Source: Flavobacteriaceae bacterium (GTDB taxonomy: Bacteria; Bacteroidota; Bacteroidia; Flavobacteriales; Flavobacteriaceae). From it: 7,327 bases of DNA. A program made the translations under genes and the position numbers. The DNA is taken from the NCBI GenBank assembly GCA_030613745.1, contig JAUWLK010000134.1, positions 1 to 7,327 of the forward strand, given 5' to 3'. Under the pieces are notes generated by a model. That model searched no databases, was not told the DNA's origin, and saw only the letters and a list, made by a program, of their open reading frames with translations. Below, piece by piece: positions 1 through 5,239 of the stretch; position 1 is the stretch's first letter, and every line of letters starts with the position of its first letter.

Positions 1-631
1 CATTTAAATAATCTGCATTTTGTATGAAGCCTTGTTCTAAACTATTTTTTGCAATTTTTTGATTTTCAAGAACTGTTTCTTTTGCTTTTTCAATAACTCC
101 AACTGATTTGTAGGCCAATTGTAATTGCATATAAGTTTTAAGTACATTTAAATCAAGGTAATCTTCTTTTCTTTCGGTTTGTAGATTAGCTGCTTGTAAT
201 TGTAAGTTGGCTGCTTTACGCTTATTCCAACCATCAATATTAATTAAAGGTTGTAATAATTCTATTTTGGTGTTAAAGTTTTCTATTTGCCCTGGATCAT
301 TTAATAAATCAGGATTAAAGTCTGCCAAAGTAACAGTTTCTTGTAATAGTTTAAATCCAAATGAGTATAATGGATTATTTGTAAATGAGCTTGTATTAGA
401 TATATTAATATTTGGTAATATTACAGCTCTTGATTGTTCATAATTAGCCTTAGCTATTGCGTAATCTTGATGAGATATTTTAAGATTTGTATTGTTTTCT
501 TTTGCTTTTATTTTTGCTTCTTCTATATTAATTTCTACTATTGATTGTGAAAAAGTGTTAGTAGAAAAAGAAATAATTATTAATCCAAATAAAAAGATTC
601 TTACAATTTTAATAAACTTGTCAGTAGTCAT
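1..631 (-). CDS. TolC-family outer-membrane efflux protein, N-terminal part (cut by window edge)
   Basis: This open frame starts at the ATG at 631 and runs off the left edge without a stop, giving the first 210 residues of a protein that in this family is usually 400-500 long. Residues 1-28 form an export signal: a basic start (KFIKIVR), a hydrophobic stretch FLFGLIIISF, and a likely cut before QS near residue 29. The mature part has the alternating helix and strand pattern of TolC-like channels: a coiled helix with EEAKIKAKENN (37-47), then AVILPNINIS (69-78) leading into the first outer-membrane strand pair, then IELLQPLINIDGWNKRKAAN (123-142) entering the second long helix. TolC proteins form trimeric outer-membrane channels for tripartite efflux pumps or type I secretion. 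In Bacteroidota the adaptor and RND pump genes often follow, which here would lie beyond the left edge. The substrate cannot be told. The family call is from sequence pattern recognition. Confidence 0.88.
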   Translation of the reverse strand, partial: MTTDKFIKIVRIFLFGLIIISFSTNTFSQSIVEINIEEAKIKAKENNTNLKISHQDYAIAKANYEQSRAVILPNINISNTSSFTNNPLYSFGFKLLQETVTLADFNPDLLNDPGQIENFNTKIELLQPLINIDGWNKRKAANLQLQAANLQTERKEDYLDLNVLKTYMQLQLAYKSVGVIEKAKETVLENQKIAKNSLEQGFIQNADYLN

Positions 632-654
632 AGTATTATAAATTAAATTCGCTG

Positions 655-662
655 CAAAATTA
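655..662 (-). promoter_or_regulatory. Candidate -7 box for the TolC-family gene
   Basis: Read on the minus strand this is TAATTTTG, a full match to the Bacteroidota -7 pattern TAnnTTTG. It lies 23 bases before the ATG at 631, which would give a short leader. No clear TTG -33 element is seen at the expected distance. A second full match, TAACTTTG, lies at 700-707 on the same strand and is an alternative. The pattern is short and AT-rich DNA yields chance matches, so this is tentative. Confidence 0.35.
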
Positions 663-834
663 CTTTGATAAGACATTTAGATAAGTAACTTTTAATACAC
701 AAAGTTAGTTAAAAATATGTAAGCACATTCTTTTTAAAACAAGTTAACTACTTGAAATTAATAAGATAAAGTTCATATTTAAATAGAAGAGTATAATGTT
801 TTCACAACTTCAATCATGAAAACGATTGCTCAAT

Positions 835-1608
835 TTATTTTTTAGCCTTTTTTCTTACTCTCATATTTAAAGCTTCAACGCCTAAAGAAAATGCAATAGC
901 AAAATATAAGTATCCTTTAGGTATTGCACCGACGTGTTGACCGAAAACTTCAGCATTTGATAAATGGGCGCTTTCTGTAACCAACATAAATCCTATTAGT
1001 ATTAAAAAAGATAGAGCCAGCATTTGGATTGTTGGATGATTATTTACAAATTTACCAACCGGTACAGCAAAAATCATCATTATTATCATTGAAATAATAA
1101 CAGCTGTAATCATTATGATCAATGCTCCTTCAATTCCGCTAGTCATTCCAACTGCAGTCAAAACGGAATCAAAAGAAAAAACGATATCTATCAAAACAAT
1201 TTGAATAACTACTTTAGTTAGTGATGATTTTATTTTAGATGAGCTTGAGGTATTATGCTCAATTCCTTCTACTTTTTGATGAATTTCATGTGTGCTTTTG
1301 TATAATAAAAATATCCCTCCGGCAAATAATATGATACTTTGCCCAGAAATTCCAGCTTTTAGCCAAGAAAGATCAATTGTAAAAATAGGGTCTTTCATGG
1401 CTATTATATAAGAAACACCAACCAAAAGTATAATTCTGAATAACATTGCTAGAAAAAGACCAATATTTGTAGCTTTTTTTATTTGATTTGTGGGTAATTT
1501 TCCTGCTGATATCGATATAAAAATAATATTATCAATTCCTAAAATTATTTCTAAAAAAGTTAAAGTAATTAGTGCTATTAATGTATCAGCTTGTAAAAAT
1601 ATTTCCAT
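835..1608 (-). CDS. TerC-family integral membrane protein, probable metal (Mn2+) exporter
   Basis: This 257-residue protein has about seven hydrophobic segments (roughly 9-31, 46-70, 88-103, 132-153, 159-182, 193-211, 232-247). It carries the two signature motifs of the TerC family: LEIILGIDN (19-27, with acidic E20 and D26) in the first membrane segment, and IDIVFSFDSV (140-149, with D141 and D147) in the symmetric second half. These intramembrane acidic residues are thought to bind the metal. Characterised relatives such as Alx, MeeF and MeeY export manganese; TerC itself was named for tellurite resistance. A hydrophilic loop (104-130) rich in His, Glu and Ser separates the halves, and the tail MRVRKKAKK is strongly basic, as expected for a cytoplasmic end. 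Length is normal for a stand-alone TerC protein without CBS domains. The gene follows the lipoprotein gene by only 29 bases and may share its transcript. The ion is inferred from the family. Confidence 0.92.
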   Translation of the reverse strand: MEIFLQADTLIALITLTFLEIILGIDNIIFISISAGKLPTNQIKKATNIGLFLAMLFRIILLVGVSYIIAMKDPIFTIDLSWLKAGISGQSIILFAGGIFLLYKSTHEIHQKVEGIEHNTSSSSKIKSSLTKVVIQIVLIDIVFSFDSVLTAVGMTSGIEGALIIMITAVIISMIIMMIFAVPVGKFVNNHPTIQMLALSFLILIGFMLVTESAHLSNAEVFGQHVGAIPKGYLYFAIAFSLGVEALNMRVRKKAKK

Positions 1609-1637
1609 GATTTAGAAATTTTAAAATTGGTATAATT

Positions 1638-2006
1638 TTAATCTAATTTATAAGCAGTCCCTTTTTGTTTAAATTTTGAACCTTTATAATAGGCTTTAAA
1701 ATTATATGAATCTTTCTTAACTGCCGTAATTTTTACATGAAAAGGGGTACTGTCTAACAGTGTTTTAGGATTTTTTTTAAGTAAGATGTATTCAAAACTA
1801 TTAACCCATTTTATATGAAAAGTATCATTTTTATTTTCAAAAGTCTCTATTTGAATAGAATCGTTTCTTTCAGCAAAAGATGTTATTTTGTTATCATCTA
1901 ATACAGTTTTATATTTACCTGTTTTAAAATTATTAGGTTTTATTTTAGGTTTCTCTTGGCAAGAAAATAAGAGTATGCTCAATACTATAATTAAATACTT
2001 GTTCAT
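1638..2006 (-). CDS. Small lipoprotein of unknown function
   Basis: A 122-residue protein begins at the ATG at 2006. The frame is open to an earlier ATG at 2033, but starting at 2006 gives a clean lipoprotein signal: basic N-terminus MNK, hydrophobic core YLIIVLSILLF, and the lipobox LFSC with the acylated cysteine at residue 16. The extra nine residues from the upstream start (MNHFNYLYF) would spoil this layout. The mature domain of about 105 residues is rich in Lys, Asn and aromatic residues and looks like a small beta-rich fold, with blocks TGKYKTV (29-35), RNDSIQIETF (47-56), FHIKWVNSFEYIL (63-75) and KGTAYKLD at the end. I recall similar small lipoproteins in flavobacteria that sometimes carry the misleading database name DNA topoisomerase IV; nothing here supports an enzyme. 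It lies 57 bases after purB and 29 before terC, same strand. Function is unknown; the protein is presumably anchored in the envelope. Confidence 0.78.
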   Translation of the reverse strand: MNKYLIIVLSILLFSCQEKPKIKPNNFKTGKYKTVLDDNKITSFAERNDSIQIETFENKNDTFHIKWVNSFEYILLKKNPKTLLDSTPFHVKITAVKKDSYNFKAYYKGSKFKQKGTAYKLD

Positions 2007-2025
2007 AAAGTAAAGATAATTAAAA

Positions 2026-2050
2026 TGATTCAATTGAAATTAATGAATCA
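2026..2050 (-). terminator. Weak hairpin after purB
   Basis: A 7-bp inverted repeat (TGATTCA at 2026-2032 and TGAATCA at 2044-2050) with an 11-base AT-rich loop lies 13 bases past the purB stop. On the minus strand it is followed by TTTTAATTA. It could be a weak terminator or attenuator lowering transcription into the lipoprotein and terC genes. The stem is short and AT-rich, so it may equally be chance. Confidence 0.25.
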
Positions 2051-2063
2051 ATTTAATTTAGTA

Positions 2064-3407
2064 TTAAATTCCAGTATAATTACTAGGTGTAATTGCTTTT
2101 AATTCACTTTTGATTTCATCATTTACATCCAAGGTGTCAATAAAATTAGCAATTGATTTTTGGGTGATTTTTTCATTTGTTCTTGTTAAACCTTTTAAAG
2201 CTTCATAAGGATTTGGATAAGCCTCACGGCGAAGAATAGTTTGGATAGCCTCAGCAACCACAGCCCAATTGTCTTCTAAATCTTTAGCGAAAGCGTCTTC
2301 ATTTAATAAAAGCTTATTCAAACCTTTTAAAGTAGATGTAAAAGCTATAATTGTATGTCCAAATGGCACACCAACATTTCGTAAAACAGTTGAATCTGTC
2401 AAATCACGTTGCAATCTAGAAATAGGCAATTTGGCCGATAAATGTTCAAAAATAGCGTTGGCTATTCCTAAATTCCCTTCTGAATTTTCAAAATCAATAG
2501 GATTTACTTTATGTGGCATAGCCGAAGAGCCAACTTCTCCTTTTTTAATTTTTTGCTTAAAATAATTCATAGAAACATATTGCCAAATATCTCTATCTAA
2601 ATCTATTACAATTGTGTTTATCCTTTTTAAATTATCAAAAAAACCAGCTAAATGATCATAATGTTCAATTTGTGTTGTAGGAAAAGAATGTTTTAATCCT
2701 AAATTATTCTCAACAAAGTTAGTTCCAAAATCTTTCCAATTGATTTGTGGATAAGCTACTAGATGTGCATTGAAATTTCCTGTTGCACCACCAAACTTAG
2801 CAGCAAATGGTATTGTTTTTAACAAGTTTATTTGTTGTTTGATTCTTTCTACAAACACATATAATTCTTTGCCTAGTCTCGTAGGTGAAGCTGGTTGTCC
2901 ATGCGTTTTTGCAAGCATAGGTATTGCTTCCCAGGTTTTTGAAAGTTCTTCTAATTTTTCAATTAAAGAATTTAATTCAGGAACATAAACTTCAATATAT
3001 GCATCTTTTATTGAAAGAGGAACTGCAGTATTATTAATGTCTTGAGAAGTTAATCCGAAATGAATAAATTCTTTAAATTTTTCAAGATTTAAATCATTAA
3101 ATTTTTCTTTAATAAAATATTCAACCGCTTTAACATCATGGTTTGTAATCTTTTCAATGTCTTTGATTTTTTGAGCATCTTCAGATGAAAAATGGATATA
3201 AATATTTCTTAACTCTTCAAATAAAGAACTATCAAATTTTTTTAATTGAGAAAGAGGAATTTCACATAATGCAATAAAATATTCAATTTCAATTTTTACA
3301 CGATATTTTATTAATGCTTCTTCAGAAAAAAAAGGTGCTAAAGAAACAATTATACTTCTGTATCGGCCATCAATTGGTGAAATAGCATTAAGGCTTGTTA
3401 AATTCAT
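2064..3407 (-). CDS. purB: Adenylosuccinate lyase
   Basis: This 447-residue cytosolic enzyme of the fumarase/aspartase superfamily acts twice in purine synthesis: it splits SAICAR to AICAR and adenylosuccinate to AMP, releasing fumarate each time. The N-terminus (LTSLNAISPIDGRY) and overall length match the E. coli PurB type, which has about 456 residues. Seen motifs: TNHDVKAVEYF (88-98), GLTSQDINNT (118-127), KTHGQPASPTRLGKEL (167-182) with the probable general acid His169, and the superfamily signature GSSAMPHKVNP (293-303) on the mobile loop with the probable catalytic base Ser294 or Ser295. All key regions are present and there is no truncation. The ATG at 3407 is the only sensible start, given the conserved N-terminus; no Shine-Dalgarno sequence precedes it. 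The gene is followed on the same strand by the lipoprotein and terC, and preceded by a heptamer array and a possible promoter. Confidence 0.97.
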   Translation of the reverse strand: MNLTSLNAISPIDGRYRSIIVSLAPFFSEEALIKYRVKIEIEYFIALCEIPLSQLKKFDSSLFEELRNIYIHFSSEDAQKIKDIEKITNHDVKAVEYFIKEKFNDLNLEKFKEFIHFGLTSQDINNTAVPLSIKDAYIEVYVPELNSLIEKLEELSKTWEAIPMLAKTHGQPASPTRLGKELYVFVERIKQQINLLKTIPFAAKFGGATGNFNAHLVAYPQINWKDFGTNFVENNLGLKHSFPTTQIEHYDHLAGFFDNLKRINTIVIDLDRDIWQYVSMNYFKQKIKKGEVGSSAMPHKVNPIDFENSEGNLGIANAIFEHLSAKLPISRLQRDLTDSTVLRNVGVPFGHTIIAFTSTLKGLNKLLLNEDAFAKDLEDNWAVVAEAIQTILRREAYPNPYEALKGLTRTNEKITQKSIANFIDTLDVNDEIKSELKAITPSNYTGI

Positions 3408-3450
3408 TATGTGATGTTTTTAGTAAGCTGTAAAAATAAGTTATTAAGTT

Positions 3451-3458
3451 CAAAGTAA
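3451..3458 (-). promoter_or_regulatory. Possible -7 box for purB
   Basis: On the minus strand this reads TTACTTTG, one base off the Bacteroidota pattern TAnnTTTG, 43 bases before the purB ATG at 3407. It sits exactly at the purB-facing end of the heptamer array, as the mnmA -7 box follows its own array. No clear -33 TTG can be fixed because the upstream DNA is low-complexity. Confidence 0.3.
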
Positions 3459-3513
3459 AAAAGGTAAGAGTAAAAAGGTAAAAGTAAAAAGTATTTTTGC
3501 CTATTGCCTATTG
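3451..3513. repeat. Degenerate heptamer tandem array between purB and the helical-repeat gene
   Basis: Nine consecutive 7-base units fill 63 bases and end exactly one base before the stop codon of the neighbouring gene (3514). Plus-strand units include aaaaagg at 3458 and again at 3472, related taaaagt (3479) and aaaaagt (3486), and a perfect duplicate cctattg at 3500 and 3507. On the minus strand, the sense of purB, the array is C+T-rich with ACTTTTT-like units and leads into the possible purB promoter. The seven-base phase is seen directly; a role is not known. Confidence 0.6.
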
Positions 3514-4077
3514 TTATTTCAACTTTTTCAATATTTTTTTTGCATGAGCTTGATATCCGGCACTTCTAGAGCTTGTATTTTTTTCTAAAACTAATTTTAA
3601 TTCTTGGTGTATCCAATCGTATTTTTTGCCTAATAAATACAAAGTATCCATTGCAAATACTTGAATAGAAATTTTGTGATTGCCAATCAGCCAATCAAAG
3701 TTATTTTCAATAATTTGATCTATATTTTTGTTTGTTAAGCGTTTATTAATCTGATTTCCAGTTTTTGAAAAATAGGTATTTGTGATAAAAAAGCAAACTT
3801 TTGATAAAGGGCGCAGAGCACTTTCATCGGTTATTTTGGTTAAATTTTTTGTATAATAATTAAGGTGTGGAATTAGTAAATTGATATTTTCAGAACAAAC
3901 TAACTCTAAAACCCATGCTGCTTTTATAGAAAGCTTTGAAGAGCTTTCAAATACAATTTCTAATAAAAATGGAAAAGTTTCTGGGTGATTCAATACAAAA
4001 TCGGTAGATTTATCACGATATATTCTTTTTGCATTTTTTAAAGAATTCAGTTCGTTAATTAAATCACTCTTATTCAT
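3514..4077 (-). CDS. Helical-repeat (HEAT-like) protein of unknown function
   Basis: A 187-residue soluble protein begins at the ATG at 4077. The frame could extend to a GTG at 4095, but the ATG overlaps the stop of the upstream miniprotein as ATGAATAA, a typical coupled arrangement, so 4077 is preferred. There is no signal peptide or membrane segment. The sequence appears almost wholly alpha-helical, with helix pairs such as FPFLLEIVF then LSIKAAWVLELVC (35-61), a middle block around ALRPLSKVCFFITNTYF (87-103), FDWLIGNHKISIQVFAMDTL (127-146) and YDWIHQELKLVLE (153-165), and a basic tail AKKILKKLK. Alternating helices with conserved small and hydrophobic positions suggest HEAT or ARM-like repeats, usually protein-binding scaffolds. 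I recall relatives in flavobacterial genomes being labelled adenylosuccinate lyase, probably carried over from the adjacent purB; none of the lyase motifs is present. The partner and function are unknown. Confidence 0.82.
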   Translation of the reverse strand: MNKSDLINELNSLKNAKRIYRDKSTDFVLNHPETFPFLLEIVFESSSKLSIKAAWVLELVCSENINLLIPHLNYYTKNLTKITDESALRPLSKVCFFITNTYFSKTGNQINKRLTNKNIDQIIENNFDWLIGNHKISIQVFAMDTLYLLGKKYDWIHQELKLVLEKNTSSRSAGYQAHAKKILKKLK

Positions 4078-4198
4078 TTTTATTCTTTTTATCACCTTTT
4101 TTAGGAGATAATTTATAAATTAAGTAGCCAAAACCAATAACAAAATGAGCAATGACAATTATCATTATGGTGTAATACCAAAAATTAGATTCGCGCAT
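4070..4198 (-). CDS. 42-residue single-pass membrane miniprotein
   Basis: A short frame from the ATG at 4198 to TAA at 4070-4072 encodes 42 residues. It has a short polar N-terminus (MRESNF), one hydrophobic segment WYYTIMIIVIAHFVIGFGYL (7-26), and a highly basic, Lys-rich tail (SPKKGDKKNKNE) that the positive-inside rule would place in the cytoplasm. Its stop overlaps the ATG of the helical-repeat gene by eight bases, and a -7-like box lies just upstream, both of which support a real gene. The segment plus tail design is like many tiny membrane proteins that tether or modulate a partner; the obvious candidate partner is the protein encoded next, but that is inference. I do not recognise a named family. 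Its short length makes it easy to miss in automatic annotation. Confidence 0.68.
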   Translation of the reverse strand: MRESNFWYYTIMIIVIAHFVIGFGYLIYKLSPKKGDKKNKNE

Positions 4199-4215
4199 GG
4201 TATAAAATTTATACC
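4199..4215. promoter_or_regulatory. 17-bp perfect palindrome, operator-like, at the miniprotein start
   Basis: GGTATAAA and TTTATACC flank a single central base at 4207. The palindrome touches the miniprotein ATG at 4198 on one side and overlaps the last base of a -7-like box on the other, so a bound regulator would block promoter clearance. As RNA it could instead form a small hairpin at the start codon. The sequence is AT-rich apart from its GG/CC ends, so chance is possible. Confidence 0.4.
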
Positions 4216-4222
4216 AAAATTA
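4215..4222 (-). promoter_or_regulatory. Candidate -7 box for the miniprotein and helical-repeat genes
   Basis: On the minus strand this is TAATTTTG, a full match to TAnnTTTG, 17 bases before the ATG at 4198. That gives a very short leader, like the one proposed for mnmA. The nearest upstream TTG on that strand (4251-4253) is 28 bases away, longer than the usual 17-23, so the -33 element is weak or absent. Confidence 0.45.
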
Positions 4223-4239
4223 TAAAATTTTCTTATTTT

Positions 4240-4247
4240 TACCTTTA
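4240..4247 (+). promoter_or_regulatory. Possible -7 box for the MORN-repeat gene
   Basis: TACCTTTA matches TAnnTTTG in all but the last base. It lies 58 bases before the ATG at 4306 in the divergent intergenic region. No TTG is found at the -33 position. It is the best candidate there, but weak. Confidence 0.25.
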
Positions 4248-4305
4248 TATCAAAAGCTTTTAATTAATTTACACAATAGAATGAATTATTTTTAGTTTAA
4301 AAAAC

Positions 4306-5016
4306 ATGAAAAAGCAACATACACTAATTATAACTTTAATAGTTTTTTTAACAGTCATTTTCCAAGATGTTAATGCACAAAAGAAAATCAACCAATTTGA
4401 TACTGAAGGTAAACGTCATGGGGTTTGGAAAAAATATTTTAGTAATAACCGCATTAGATATGTTGGAGTTTTTGAGCATGGCAAAGAAAAAGGAACGTTT
4501 AAGTATTACTCTGCTTCAAATTCTGATTATCCGGTAATAAATAAAAAATTTCATGAAAATGGTATTTATGCTGATGTTCAATTTTTTACACCAAATGGAG
4601 TTTTGGAAAGTGAAGGAAAGATGAAAGGTAAAAAAAGAGAAGCCAAATGGTTGTTTTATCACCCTGATGGAAAATCAACAATGAGCGAAGAAAATTATGA
4701 AAATGGAAGGTTAGAAGGTGTTTATAAAACTTTTTACCCTGATGGTAAACCAACAGAAATTACTAGTTATAAAAATGGTCTTCTAGATGGAAACTATAAA
4801 AAGTATTCAATTAAAGGTTTTTTATATCAAGAATTTAATTACTCAAATGGTAAATTAAATGGTATGGCTATTTACTACAGTCGAAAAACCGGTGATTTAA
4901 TTAAAAAGGGACCTTTTAAAAATGATTTACGTGTTGGTACTTGGGAAAATTATGTTGATGGTGAACTAGTTAGTACTGAACAACCTGCAATAAAGCCTGT
5001 TAGAGAAAAAGATTAA
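4306..5016 (+). CDS. Exported MORN_2-repeat protein (YwqK-like)
   Basis: A 236-residue protein with a signal peptide: MKKQH, hydrophobic core TLIITLIVFLTVIF, and a likely signal peptidase I cut after DVNA (residue 24). The mature part is made of about six or seven MORN-variant repeats of the form G-K-x-x-G-x-W/Y-K-x-Y/F-x-x-D/N-G: GKRHGVWKKYF (35-45), GKEKGTFKYY (59-68), GKKREAKWLFYHPDG (108-122), GRLEGVYKTFYPDG (134-147), GLLDGNYKKYS (158-168), GKLNGMAIYY (182-191) and LRVGTWENYVDG (208-219). Such repeats form an elongated beta-hairpin sheet. Databases often call these YwqK family antitoxins after a Bacillus gene, but the signal peptide places this one in the periplasm or at the outer membrane, and no toxin gene adjoins it. 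The tail after 220 is charged and probably unstructured. The role is unknown; a structural or binding function in the envelope is plausible. Confidence 0.87.
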   Translation: MKKQHTLIITLIVFLTVIFQDVNAQKKINQFDTEGKRHGVWKKYFSNNRIRYVGVFEHGKEKGTFKYYSASNSDYPVINKKFHENGIYADVQFFTPNGVLESEGKMKGKKREAKWLFYHPDGKSTMSEENYENGRLEGVYKTFYPDGKPTEITSYKNGLLDGNYKKYSIKGFLYQEFNYSNGKLNGMAIYYSRKTGDLIKKGPFKNDLRVGTWENYVDGELVSTEQPAIKPVREKD

Positions 5017-5020
5017 GAAA

Positions 5021-5076
5021 TGCTAAGTTTTGAGTGTTGAGTTTTGAATGCTAAGTGTTAAATGCTAGGTCTTGGT
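5021..5076 (+). repeat. Degenerate heptamer tandem array after the MORN-repeat gene
   Basis: Eight head-to-tail 7-base units begin four bases after the MORN gene stop codon. Examples are TGCTAAG (5021 and 5049, identical), TTTTGAG (5028), TGTTGAG (5035) and TGTTAAA (5056). The first and fourth bases are T in all eight units, and the fifth is always a purine, giving a pattern close to TKYTRRR. The array decays at its right end (TGCTAGG, TCTTGGT). No indel breaks the phase. Confidence 0.7.
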
Positions 5077-5137
5077 ACAAACTGAAGGCTAAAAATTATT
5101 GAGGATATTTTACTTGTGTATTTGCTCGAATGTTTGG

Positions 5138-5194
5138 TTTTAAGTTGTAAATTTTTAAGCTTTGAGTTTCAAGTTTTGCTTCTTACTTCTTACT
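5138..5194 (+). repeat. Second heptamer array, just upstream of the mnmA promoter
   Basis: Eight 7-base units with one inserted base (5152) fit the same T-rich then purine-rich pattern: TTTTAAG (5138 and 5153), CTTTGAG (5160), TTTCAAG (5167), then TTTTGCT and two identical TCTTACT units (5181, 5188). It ends in a T-rich run leading to the mnmA -7 box at 5215. The open frame that could extend mnmA upstream to 5162 runs through this array and is therefore not believed to be coding. Confidence 0.6.
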
Positions 5195-5214
5195 TTTTTT
5201 GTCTTGTTTTTTTG

Positions 5215-5222
5215 TATCTTTG
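5215..5222 (+). promoter_or_regulatory. -7 box of the mnmA promoter
   Basis: TATCTTTG is a full match to the Bacteroidota -7 pattern TAnnTTTG, followed by CATCCC where transcription would start. It lies 18 bases before the ATG at 5240, giving a leader of roughly a dozen bases. TTG triplets lie upstream (5199-5201, 5204-5206) but closer than the usual 17-23 bases, so the -33 element is imperfect. This box settles the mnmA start: any start upstream of it could not be translated from this promoter. Confidence 0.6.
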
Positions 5223-5239
5223 CATCCCAATTTTATAAA

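Noticed and set aside
207..443. Plus-strand open frame of 78 codons
   Set aside because: It lies antisense inside the TolC-family gene, whose minus-strand translation shows clear family features; the plus-strand product has none.
740..754. Small inverted repeat CAAGT / ACTTG between terC and the TolC gene
   Set aside because: A 5-bp stem is expected by chance in a region this AT-rich, and its position suggests no function.
798..823. Inverted repeat GTTTTCA / TGAAAAC as a terC terminator
   Set aside because: The 7-bp stem has a 12-base loop and no T run follows on the minus strand, so it does not look like an intrinsic terminator.
2011..2018. TATCTTTA on the minus strand as a promoter for the lipoprotein gene
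   Set aside because: It is one base off the -7 pattern and only four bases from the ATG at 2006, which would leave no leader.
2269..2565. Plus-strand open frames inside purB (also 2770-2988)
   Set aside because: Both are antisense shadows of a strongly conserved purB reading frame.
4078..4095. GTG start at 4095 for the helical-repeat gene
   Set aside because: The ATG at 4077 overlaps the miniprotein stop in a coupled arrangement, and the six extra residues add nothing recognisable.
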